From: Lota lota
Lineage: Eukaryota; Chordata; Actinopteri; Gadiformes; Lotidae
Assembly (NCBI GenBank): GCA_026745465.1
Contig: JACYXH010000312.1
Span: 673,262-737,261, forward strand
DNA length: 64,000 bases
Direction of reading: 5' to 3'
In this document: piece after piece, positions 43,936 to 53,700 of the stretch
How the letters are laid out: each line of letters begins with the position of its first letter
How positions within the stretch are numbered: position 1 is the stretch's first letter
The notes under the pieces: generated by a model
Told to the model about the DNA's origin: nothing
The model's database searches: none
What the model saw: only the letters and a program-made list of their open reading frames with translations
Made by a program: the position numbers and the translations under genes

Positions 43936-44900
43936 CCCGGGCGTGTGGGACAGGTACTAATGAAATGGCCAGGAAGACCGCAGTAGAGACAGGCTCTCGT
44001 AGCTCGCCGGTGTTGGCGCTCGGACGGGGACAGATGAGCTCGGCCTACTTGCATGGGTTCGGAGTCGTACAACTGCTGTTCCCCCTTAGACTCCTGGGAC
44101 GTAATTCGGCCCCCCAACTCCACTCCATACCTGGAAGACTGACGACCCGGAGAATGGTTGGTAAACCTCTCACGTTTATCCCTCCTTCTCTCTCGGCACC
44201 TGTTATCGACCCGGATGGATAAAGCCACCAACTCGTCTAAGTCCCTAGGTTCAGGATACGAGATTAATTCATATTTTAGTTGTTCAGACAATCCCTGATG
44301 AAAAATGGCCTGAAGAGACTCTTCGTTCCACCCACTCTCTCCTGCCAACGTTCTAAACTCGATCACAAATTCTGCTACGCTGCGTGACCCCTGACGCAGC
44401 GAGCACAACCGCTTCGACGCGTCTTTTCCTCGGACGGGATGATCAAACAATTTTCTCATCATGGCTGAGAACTCACGGTAAGAAGATAGACACGGGTCCC
44501 CTCGTTCCCACAGGGCAGACGCTCACTCCAAAGGCTTTCCCCGCAGTAGTTCCAAAACGAAGGCAACCTTCGCCTTATCAGAAACATATGAGAGGGGTTG
44601 TAAGTCGAAGACCAACTCACACTGCATGAGAAAAGCTCTACATCCTCCCAAATCCCCCTCATACTTGTCCGGCGTCGGGATCTTGGGCTCTCGGACCGAC
44701 GCAGTCCCTGGAACAACAGGCGGGGGTGTAGTCACAGGTGGTGTAGATAGAGCACTGAGCTGGGTCTGGACAGTGGCAAGGCCAACCTCCAGACTACGAA
44801 TTGCGCCGATGATTTCCTTTAATGTCTCACGGTGCTGTCCCAACAAAACTCCTTGCTGAGAAGAGGCAGAGCGGACAGCGTCCAGTTCCGCTGGGTCCAT
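43914..44900 (-). pseudogene. gag: chromovirus 1 gag with one premature stop
   Basis: ATG 44900, 16 nt inside the LTR. The N-terminal part is MDPAELDAVRSASSQQG, then capsid (PDKYEGDLGGCRAFLMQCELVF, FRTLAGESGWNEESL) and the zinc knuckle [18 protein letters not shown] at 44523-44525 interrupts the frame where related copies have Trp (LE-stop-ASALWERG), consistent with a single G-to-A change. The rest stays in the same frame to the natural TAA at 43914. Without readthrough this copy would not make full-length Gag. Confidence 0.9.
43932..43938 (-). promoter_or_regulatory. -1 ribosomal frameshift heptamer, chromovirus 1
   Basis: GGGAAAA on the element strand, phased G GGA AAA in the gag frame (X XXY YYZ), 18 nt before the gag stop. 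Shifting by -1 enters exactly the open pol frame. Compare the GGGAAAC site in chromovirus 2. Confidence 0.85.
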
Positions 44901-44904
44901 ATTG

Positions 44905-44914
44905 GCCAGATCGT
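44905..44914 (-). promoter_or_regulatory. self-priming-type primer-binding site, chromovirus 1
   Basis: ACGATCTGGC on the element strand, two bases inside the LTR. It is the exact complement of GCCAGATCGT in the LTR (45279-45288), located where transcription would start. No tRNA-like TGG...CCA match is present at this spot. Confidence 0.8.
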
Positions 44915-44916
44915 AC

Positions 44917-45453
44917 TGTTACGGGGAACGACTGGTAAACCCAAATGCGGAACACAGCAGACGAGATGGGAGAAGGGTTCAAGGGGTTTATTTAGTCCAA
45001 AGTACAGGCAAGGGAAATGCAGAGCAAGGCGTAGTCGGACAGGCAGTTGGCAGGCAAGAGGTCAGGCAGACAGACAGACGGGAGCAGGCGGGGAGTCTTT
45101 GCAGGCGTGGAGTCGACAACGGGAAGGCAGTCCGGAGGTAGGTAACAGGAGACGGGTAGGTAATCGGGAAAACTGGGTAGAGGACAAAGGCAAGTTAAGG
45201 GTAAGCAAGGTACGGGAAAAGATAAGGTAACTCTAAACTTAGTGCGGGAACGTGGTACTAACTCTGGGTTTGAACACAACGATCTGGCGCCGGCTGCTTG
45301 GGGAGCGAGGGTTAAGTAGGGTGCGCTGATTAGCTGATGGAAGAAGGAGTGAAGACCGAAGTGCACGTGGGTGATTGACGAGGGAAAGTAAACAGAGGCA
45401 CATGGTGAAGTGGCAGCCGGCGCCACTAGATGGTGGCAGAGGGTGACGTGACA
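44917..45453 (-). repeat. 5' LTR of chromovirus 1
   Basis: 537 bp. On the element strand U3 is about 165 bp, up to GCCAGATCGT near 45288, with CTACTTAACC about 30 nt upstream as a TATA-like element. An AATAAA lies near 44990 on that strand. Confidence 0.95.
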
Positions 45454-45854
45454 ATTATAACATCAACTTGTGAAGCACCATCGTTTTTAACACAAAAACA
45501 ACCATGTTTATGCTTAGAAATACACTGTGTTTAAAAGGTGATTCTCACGCTCTGAAAAGCATTTTCCGCACATAAAAAGTGGTATGTTTTTTCTTTCCCA
45601 CTTTAATGGAAAAGTGTCACTAAACTTGTTAATGAATGTGTAGACCTTAAACCATAACCAAGCGTTGAAGCACCACCGTGTTTAACATAGCACACCATGT
45701 TTATGCTCAGAAACACATTGTGGTCAAAAAGTTATTCTCTCGCTCTGAAAAGCATTTTCCGCACATAAAAAAGTAGAGTGTTTCCTTTACCCCACTTTAA
45801 ATGGAAAACTGTAACTAAGCTTGTTAATGGACCATAATCAAGTGATGAAGCACC
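45454..45854. repeat. satellite block between the two chromoviruses
   Basis: About two monomers in the same orientation and phase as the flanking arrays. It begins at the satellite position following ATTAT and ends at GCACC, the two target duplications. Confidence 0.93.
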
Positions 45855-46172
45855 TGTTATGTTGTCTGTTACGCTGACAGGACGAAAACCCAAATGCGGA
45901 CACTACGAGGCGGAGATGTGATAGATTCCAAAAAGATTTATTTTCCAAAAGAACAGGTTACGGGTAGACAGGGAGAGAATAACGATATCTGTTTACTGGA
46001 ACGAAGTAACTAACACGAGGTGGTTAAACAACGATCTGGCACCGGCTGCTAGGAAGACTGGTGATTAAGTAGAGTGCGGTGATTGTTTAATTGAAGGCTG
46101 GTGTGGAAAGCAGAGTGCACGAGGTGGAATAGCAGCCGGCGCCCCTAGGTAGTGGAAAAGGGTGTCATGACA
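45855..46172 (-). repeat. 3' LTR of chromovirus 2
   Basis: 318 bp, TGTTATGTTGTC...GTCATGACA, followed by the polypurine-tract complement GTACCCCCCC at 46173. Confidence 0.94.
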
Positions 46173-49100
46173 GTACCCCCCCCTCTACGGACGCCTCCAG
46201 GCGGACGCACAGGATGGTCAGGGTGCAGACGGTGGAAGTCCTTAATGAGAGTAGGGTCAAGGATGTGACTCCGCGGAACCCAGGAGCGTTCCTCTGGTCC
46301 GTACCCCTCCCAGTCCACAAGGTACTGGTGGCCCCGGCCGCGACGACGCACGTCTAAGAGACGACGAACTGTCCAGGATGGGTGGTCGTCGATCATCCGG
46401 GGGAGTGGCGGCGCTGGGGTGGGGGGCGACAGTGGGCTGGAGGAGACGGGCTTAAGCTGGGAGACGTGGAAGGTGGGGTGAACACGGAGAGACGAGGGGA
46501 GTTTGAGACGGACGGCACAGGGATTAACAATGGACTCGACAGGAAACGGGCCGATGAAGCGGGGGGAGAGCTTCTGGTTGAACCCCTTCAGGGGGAGGTC
46601 CTTGGATCGAAGCCAAACTTTCTGTCCCGGGATGTACTGGGGGGCTGGAAGGCGATGCTTGTTAGCTTGCCGCTGGGAGCGAGACGATGCCTGGAGAAGC
46701 GCAGCACGAGCGCGTTTCCATGTGCGCTGACATCGTTGCAGGTGGGCCTGGACCGAGGGAACAGAGATCTCTGCCTCCAGGGAGGGAAATAGGGGTGGCT
46801 GGTACCCCAGAGAGCACATAAAGGGGGAGAGACCTGTGGAGGCGTTCACAAGGGTGTTGTGTGCGTACTCCACCCAAGCGAGTTGAGAGCTCCAAGTCGC
46901 GGAGTTGGTCTCTGTGATGCAGCGAAGGGTAGCCTCCATCTCCTGGTTAACCCTCTCCGACTGGCCGTTGGACTGGGGATGGTATCCCGAGGAAAGACTG
47001 ACCGAGATCCCCAAGGCTGTACAGAAGGCGCGCCAGACTTGGGAGGTGAACTGAGGACCTCAGTCCGAAACGACGTCCACCGGGATACCATGCTGACGGA
47101 AGACGTGGGAAACAAGGAGATCCGCGGTCTCCCTGGCAGAGGGAAGTTTTGGGAGGGCTAGAAAATGGGCGGACTTGGAAAAGCGGTCAATCACCGTGAG
47201 AATAGTGGTGTTCCCTTCCGAAGGGGGGAGACCGGTGACGAAGTCCAGAGCAATGTGGGACCAAGGACGACTGGGAATGGGGAGGGGACATAGTAAGCCG
47301 GAGCGGGGTTGGGTGGAGGTCTTGTTGCGAGCGCAGGTGGAACAAGCCGCGATGAATGAACGGACATCCACGTTCATGATTGGCCACCAGAACCGACGGC
47401 GAACGAAGTCCAGGGTACGGGTCACACCTGGATGGCAGGATAGTTTGGAGGCGTGGGCCCAAGAAAGGACTCTTGTGCGTTCTGAATCCGGGACGAATAA
47501 GCGATTGAGAGGACCATTACCAGGGTCAGGCTGATCTCTCTGGGCCTGAATTACAGCTGATTCGACCTCTAATGTGAGAGCCGCGACTAGGCAAGTGGGC
47601 GGAAGAATGGGCTCGGGGTCCGGTCTGGAGTCTTCGGGAGAGTGGAGGCGGGAGAGAGCGTCGGGTTTGATATTTCGAGATCCTGGGCGGTAGGTTAAGG
47701 TAAACCTGAAACGGCCAAAGAATAGGGCCCATCTGGCTTGCCGGGAGTTTAGTCTCTTAGCTGACTGTATGTATTCAAGATTCCGGTGGTCGGTCCAGAC
47801 AACGAACGGCAGTTCAGCGCCCTCCAGCCAGTGTCGCCATTCCTCCAGCGCTAATTTTACGGCCAGTAGCTCTCGGTTGCCTACGTCATAATTCCTCTCG
47901 GGAGGCGTCAAGCGGCGAGAGAAAAAGGCGCACGGGTGCATTTTCTGATCTGAGGAGGAGCGCTGGGAGAGAACCGCGCCCACGCCGGTGTCAGAAGCGT
48001 CGACCTCCACAACGAACTGGTTGGCGGGGTTGGGTTGAATGAGGATCGGAGAAGAGACGAAGCGCTTCTTGAGGGCTGCGAACGCTGTTTCGGCCTCCGG
48101 AGTCCACAGGAAGCGGCTCCTAATTGAGGTCGAGGCCGTGAGGGGTGCTGCGACCTGGCTGTAGCCACGGATGAAACGCCGGTAGAAGTTGGCGAAGCCC
48201 AGGAACTGCTGGAGCTTCTTGCGAGAAGTGGGAGTGGGCCACTCGGTCACCGCTGAAACCTTTGCAGGATCCATCCTCACTTGTCCCTGGCCGATGATGT
48301 ACCCCAGGAATGAAGTGGAAGTGACGTGGAACTTGCACTTCTCAGCCTTCACGAATAGCCGGTTCTCTGGTAGCCGCTGGAGAACCTGCCGGACGTGAAC
48401 CTTATGCTCCTCCAGCGACCCGGAGAAAACGAGGATGTCATCTAAGTAGATGAAGACGGAACGATTCAACATGTCACGAAGGACGTCGTTGACAAGAGCT
48501 TGGAAGACCCCGGGGGCGTTGGTGAGACCGAATGGCATTACCAGATACTAAAAATGTCCCAGGGGTGTGTTGTCCACTCATCCCCCTCCCTGATGCGGAC
48601 CAGATGATATGCGTTGCGAAGGTCGAGCTTTGAAAATATTGTGGCACCGTGGAGGGGAATAAAGGCAGAGCTGATCAAGGGTAGGGGGTACTTGTTCTTA
48701 ACGGTGATGTTGTTCAGGCCTCGGTAATCAATACAGGGGCGGAGAGAGTGGTCCTTCTTGGCGATGAAGAAGAAGCCTGCTCCAACCGGGGAAGACGAGG
48801 GACGGATAATCCCGGCTGCTAGAGACTCCTGGATATATTGTTCCATGGATACACGTTCCGGGCGAGAGAGGTTGAATAAGCGACTGCTAGGCAGGGGGGC
48901 TCCAGGAAGCAGATCAATGGCGCAATCATATGGGCGATGAGGTGGCAGAGACATGGCGTGGGCCTCGCTGAAGACCTCTGCGAGGTCGTGGTACGTCTCT
49001 GGAACCGAGGACAGGTCGGAAGGGGGTGGTGGCGGGGCTCGGGATTCAGAGGAACAGGGGGACTGTGCAGAACGGAGACACTGCGAAAGACAGAATGGAC

Positions 49101-49540
49101 TCCAGGACGTTATGCGGCCCGCCCAGTCGACATGGGGATTGTGAATCTGTAACCATGGCAAACCCAGAACTACAGGGGTGAAAGGACAGTCTATCACATG
49201 AAGGGAGATATACTCACTATGATTACCGGAAATCAACAGGGAGACGGGAGACGTCCGACGCTCCACTCGGGCGAGAGGTTTCCCATTGAGTGCCTGGGCC
49301 TCTAGTGGAGACTCGAGAGGCGAAGTCTCAATCCCCAGTTGTTTGACCAGCTCACGGTCGATGAAAGACTCGTCTGCCCCCGAGTCCAGGAGAATCGAGA
49401 GCTGTTGGGATTGGTCCTGCCAGGATAAGATGGCGTCTAGTAAAGGTCGGGGAGCCGAGGGGTTGAGCGTTTGACTCACCAAAACCCCTCGAGTTATTGG
49501 CGAGCCGGACCGTTTCCCGGGCGAATGGGACAGGAGGACA
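46145..49540 (-). pseudogene. pol: chromovirus 2 pol, disabled by three lesions
   Basis: The frame begins by -1 shift from gag near 49515. Protease [15 protein letters not shown] (about 49380) and RT start ([31 protein letters not shown]) are open to about 48570. There a 10-nt deletion relative to chromovirus 1 shifts the frame, and a Glu codon just beyond has become TAG (near 48548). RT catalytic YLDDIL, RNase H and the first part of integrase are open from 48538 to 47060, where an Arg codon in VVSDRGPQF has become TGA. The remainder, with the integrase Glu (SERVNQE) and a chromodomain ([10 protein letters not shown]...YLVDWEGYG), is open to 46145, 28 nt inside the LTR. Confidence 0.92.
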
Positions 49541-50444
49541 GATAATGGCCCGACTGACCACAATACAAACAGGCCCCAGACCGCATACGACGCTCCCTCT
49601 CGTCAGACGTGAGGTGGGTGCGGCCCAACTGCATAGGTTCAGGTTCAGGAAAACGTGCGGGTTCATTTCCGGTTGAGGTAAATCCAGGGGGAGGTGGCCG
49701 AAAGACAGGAGAATACCGGAGTGTACGTTCGCGTTGTCGTTCACGCAGCCGGTTAACCAAACGAATGGCAAGGGAGATTAGGTGGTCCAAACTCGGGGAA
49801 TCATCTCGAGACGCCAACTCGTCCCGGATGGTGTCAGAGAGCGCGCTCGAAAAAACTCCCAGCAGAGCCTCTTCGTTCCACCCACTCTCTGCAGCCAGGG
49901 TGCGGAACTCCACCGAGAACTCAGCGACGCTTCGCGTTCCTTGGCGTATCGATAGTAAACGTTGAGAAGCCTCTCTGCCTCTGATCGGATGATCGAAGAC
50001 CTTGCGCATCTCCTCTGTGAATCTCGAGTAAGAGGAACAAATCTCCGACCCTCGCTCCCACAACGCTGTAGCCCAGGCAAGGGCATCGCCTTTCAGCGCC
50101 TCGATTATATAAGCGATGCGTGACTTCTCGGACGGATAGGTGAGCGGCTGGAGCTCAAACACAAGGGAGCACTGTACCAAAAACGCACCGCAAGATCCCA
50201 GGTCACCCTTGTAGCGTTCAGGAGCGGGGATGGAAGGTTCTCGGGAAGACGTCGGGGAAATCGAAACGGCGGGTTGAGACGCCGGAGTCCCGGTGGACGG
50301 TAACGAAGCGCGGAGCTCGCTGAGCGCCTGGGTCACCCCTTGGAGAGTTGTAGCGAACTCCTGGAACGCCTGCTCATGTTGACCAAGCTGAACCCCTTGG
50401 TTGGAGATTACTTGCCGTAACGAATCAAGGTCCGCTGGGTCCAT
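49494..50444 (-). CDS. gag: chromovirus 2 gag, intact (316 aa)
   Basis: ATG 50444 ([17 protein letters not shown]), 17 nt inside the LTR. A capsid domain of the sushi type is present ([63 protein letters not shown]), followed by a Pro-rich segment. A CCHC zinc knuckle, [14 protein letters not shown] (about residues 292-305), lies near the end. Mammalian PEG10 and RTL genes derive from this type of gag. No break is seen, so this copy could supply Gag even though its pol is dead. Confidence 0.92.
   Translation of the reverse strand: MDPADLDSLRQVISNQGVQLGQHEQAFQEFATTLQGVTQALSELRASLPSTGTPASQPAVSISPTSSREPSIPAPERYKGDLGSCGAFLVQCSLVFELQPLTYPSEKSRIAYIIEALKGDALAWATALWERGSEICSSYSRFTEEMRKVFDHPIRGREASQRLLSIRQGTRSVAEFSVEFRTLAAESGWNEEALLGVFSSALSDTIRDELASRDDSPSLDHLISLAIRLVNRLRERQRERTLRYSPVFRPPPPGFTSTGNEPARFPEPEPMQLGRTHLTSDERERRMRSGACLYCGQSGHYLSSCPIRPGNGPARQ
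49512..49518 (-). promoter_or_regulatory. -1 ribosomal frameshift heptamer, chromovirus 2
   Basis: GGGAAAC on the element strand, phased G GGA AAC in gag, 18 nt before its stop. It is the same heptamer used by the sushi-derived gene PEG10. The -1 frame leads straight into protease. Confidence 0.87.
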
Positions 50445-50448
50445 ATTG

Positions 50449-50458
50449 GCCAGATCGT
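50449..50458 (-). promoter_or_regulatory. self-priming-type primer-binding site, chromovirus 2
   Basis: ACGATCTGGC on the element strand, two bases inside the LTR. It is the exact complement of GCCAGATCGT in the LTR (50637-50646). Confidence 0.8.
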
Positions 50459-50460
50459 AC

Positions 50461-50778
50461 TGTTATGTTGTCTGTTACGCTGACAGGACGAGAACCCAAA
50501 TGCGGACACTACGAGGCGGAGATGTGATAGATTCCAAAAAGATTTATTTTCCAAAAGAACAGGTTAGGGGTAGACAGGGAGAGAATAACGATATCTGTTT
50601 ACTGGAACGAAGTAACTAACACGAGGTGGTTAAACAACGATCTGGCACCGGCTGCTAGGAAGACTGGTGATTAAGTAGAATGCGGTGATTGTTTAATTGA
50701 AGGCTGGTATGGAAAGCAGAGTGCACGAGGTGGAATAGCAGCCGGCGCCCCTAGGTAGTGGAAGAGGGTGTCATGACA
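50461..50778 (-). repeat. 5' LTR of chromovirus 2
   Basis: 318 bp, matching 45855-46172 with five substitutions. Confidence 0.94.
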
Positions 50779-53700
50779 GCACCATCGTTTTTAACACAGC
50801 ACACCATGTTTATGCTCAGAAACACATTGTGGTCAAAAAGTGATTCTCTCGCTCTCAAAAGCATTTTTCACATGTAAAAAGATGCAATGTTGCTTTTTTC
50901 CCACTTTAAATGGAAAAGTGTAACTAAGCTTGTTAATGCTTGTTTAGACCTTATTATAACATCAACTGGTGAAGCACCATCGTTTTTAACACAAAAACAA
51001 CCATGTTTATGCTTAGAAATACACTGTGTTTAAAAAGTGATTCTCCCGCTCTGAAAAGCATTTTCCACATGTAAAAAGATGCAATGTTGCTTTTGTCCCA
51101 CTTAAGTGTAACTAAGCTTGTTAATTGTTGTATAAACCTTAAACCATCATGAAGAAGTGAAGCACCATCGTTTTTATTACAAATCACCACGTTCATGCTC
51201 AGAAACACATTTTGGTCAAAAAATGATTCTCTGGCTCTGAAAAGCAATTTCCAAACATAGAGTGTTTCTTTTACCCCACTTTAAATGGAAAAGTGTAACT
51301 AAGCTTGTTAATGGATGTTTGTACCTTATACCATAATCAAGTGATGAAGCATCATCGTTTTTAACACAGCACACCATGTTTATGCTCAGAAACACATTGT
51401 GGTCAAAAAGTGATTCTCTCGCTCTCAAAAGCATTTTCCACATGTAAAAAGATGCAATGTTGCTTTTTTCCCACTTTAAATGGAAAAGTGTAACTAAGCT
51501 TGTTAATGCTTGTTTAGACCTTATTATAACATCAACTGGTGAAGCACCATCGTTTTTAACACAAAAACAACCATGTTTATGCTTAGAAATACACTGTGTT
51601 TAAAAAGTGATTCTCCCGCTCTGAAAAGCATTTTCCACATGTAAAAAGATGCAATGTTGCTTTTGTCCCACTTAAGTAACTAAGCTTGTGAATTGTTGTA
51701 TAAACCTTAAACCATCATGAAGAAGTGAAGCACCATCGTTTTTATTACAAATCACCACGTTCATGCTCAGAAACACATTTTGGTCAAAAAATGATTCTCT
51801 GGCTCTGAAAAGCATTTTCCAAACATAGAGTGTTTCTTTTACCCCACTTTAAATGGAAAAGTGTAACTAAGCTTGTTAATGGATGTTTGTACCTTATACC
51901 ATAATCAAGTGATGAAGCACCATCGTTTTTAACACAGCACACCATGTTTATGCTCAGAAACACATTGTGGTCAAAAAGTGATTCTCTCGCTCTCAAAAGC
52001 ATTTTCCACATGTAAAAAGATGCAATGTTGCTTTTTTCCCACTTTAAATGGAAAAGTGTAACTAAGCTTGTTAATGCTTGTTTAGACCTTATTATAACAT
52101 CAACTGGTGAAGCACCATCGTTTTTAACACAAAAACAACCATGTTTATGCTTAGAAATACACTGTGTTTAAAAAGTGATTCTCCCGCTCTGAAAAGCATT
52201 TTCCACATGTAAAAAGATGCAATGTTGCTTTTGTCCCACTTAAGTGTAACTAAGCTTGTGAATTGTTGTATAAACCTTAAACCATCATGAAGAAGTGAAG
52301 CACCATCGTTTTTATTACAAACCACCACGTTCATGCTCAGAAACACATTTTGGTCAAAAAATGATTCTCTGGCTCTGAAAAGCATTTTCCAAACATAGAG
52401 TGTTTCTTTTACCCCACTTTAAATGGAAAAGTGTAACTAAGCTTGTTAATGGATGTTTGTACCTTATACCATAATCAAGTGATGAAGCACCATCGTTTTT
52501 AACACAGCACACCATGTTTATGCTCAGAAACACATTGTGGTCAAAAAGTGATTCTCTCGCTCTCAAAAGCATTTTCCACATGTAAAAAGATGCAATGTTG
52601 CTTTTTTCCCACTTTAAATGGAAAACTAAGCTTGTTAATGCTTGTTTAGACCTTATTATAACATCAACTGGTGAAGCACCATCGTTTTTAACACAAAAAC
52701 AACCATGGTTATGCTTAGAAATACACTGTTTACAAAGTGATTCTCCCGCTCTGAAAAGCATTTTCCACATGTAAAAAGATGCAATGTTGCTTTTTTCTCA
52801 CTTTAAATGGAAAAGTGTAACTAAGCTTGTTAATGGATGTTTGTACCTTATACCATAATCAAGTGATGAAGCACCATCGTTTTTAACACAGCACACCATG
52901 TTTATGCTCAGAAACACATTGTGGTCAAAAAGTGATTCTCTCGCTCTCAAAAGCATTTTCCACATGTAAAAAGATGCAATGTTGCTTTTTTCCCACTTTA
53001 AATGGAAAAGTGTAACTAAGCTTGTTAATGCTTGTTTAGACCTTATTATAACATCAACTGGTGAAGCACCATCGCTTTTAACACAAAAACAACCATGGTA
53101 ATGCTTAGAAATACACTGTGTTTAAAAAGTGATTCTCCCGCTCTGAAAAGCATTTTCCACATGTAAAAAGATGCAATGTTGCTTTTGTCCCACTTAAGTA
53201 ACTAAGCTTGTGAATTGTTGTATAAACCTTATAACATCAACTGGTGAAGCACCATCGTTTTTAACACAAAACAACCATGTTCATGCTTAGAAATACACTG
53301 TTGGTTAAAAAGTGATTCTCCGCTCTGAAAAGCATTTTCCACATGTAAAAAGATGCAATGTTGCTTTTTTCCCACTTTAAATGGAAAAGTGTAACTAAGC
53401 TTGTTAATGTTGTTTAGACCTTAAACCATAATCAAGAGTGAAGCACCATCGTTTTTAACACAAACACCACTGTTTATGCTCAGAAACACATTGTGGTCAA
53501 AAAGTGATTCTCTCGCTCTGAAAAGCATTTTCCACATAAAAGATGCAATGTTTCTTTTACCCCACTTTAAATGGAAAAGTGTAACTAAGCTTGTTAATGG
53601 ATGTTTGTACCTTATACCATAATCAAGTGATGAAGCACCATCGTTTTTAACACAGCACACCATGTTTATGCTCAGAAACACATTGTGGTCAAAAGTGATT

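Larger units (their letters stand above)
40047..45453 (-). mobile_element. sushi-type Ty3/gypsy chromovirus 1, nearly intact, inside the satellite
   Basis: 5407 bp on the minus strand with LTRs of 538 and 537 bp. The 5-bp target duplication is ATTAT (40042-40046 and 45454-45458), taken from the satellite monomer sequence. The LTRs differ by two substitutions and one 1-bp indel. Gag has a single premature stop and pol is open for more than 1133 codons. It has a slippery site at the gag/pol junction, a self-priming-type primer site and a chromodomain. It appears to be the youngest insertion in the window. Confidence 0.96.
45855..50778 (-). mobile_element. sushi-type chromovirus 2, complete but disabled, inside the satellite
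   Basis: 4924 bp on the minus strand with two 318-bp LTRs that differ at five positions. It is flanked by the satellite-derived duplication GCACC (45850-45854 and 50779-50783). Gag is intact. Pol has two nonsense codons and a 10-nt deletion. Its LTRs are 220 bp shorter than those of chromovirus 1, although the proteins are closely related. Confidence 0.95.
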
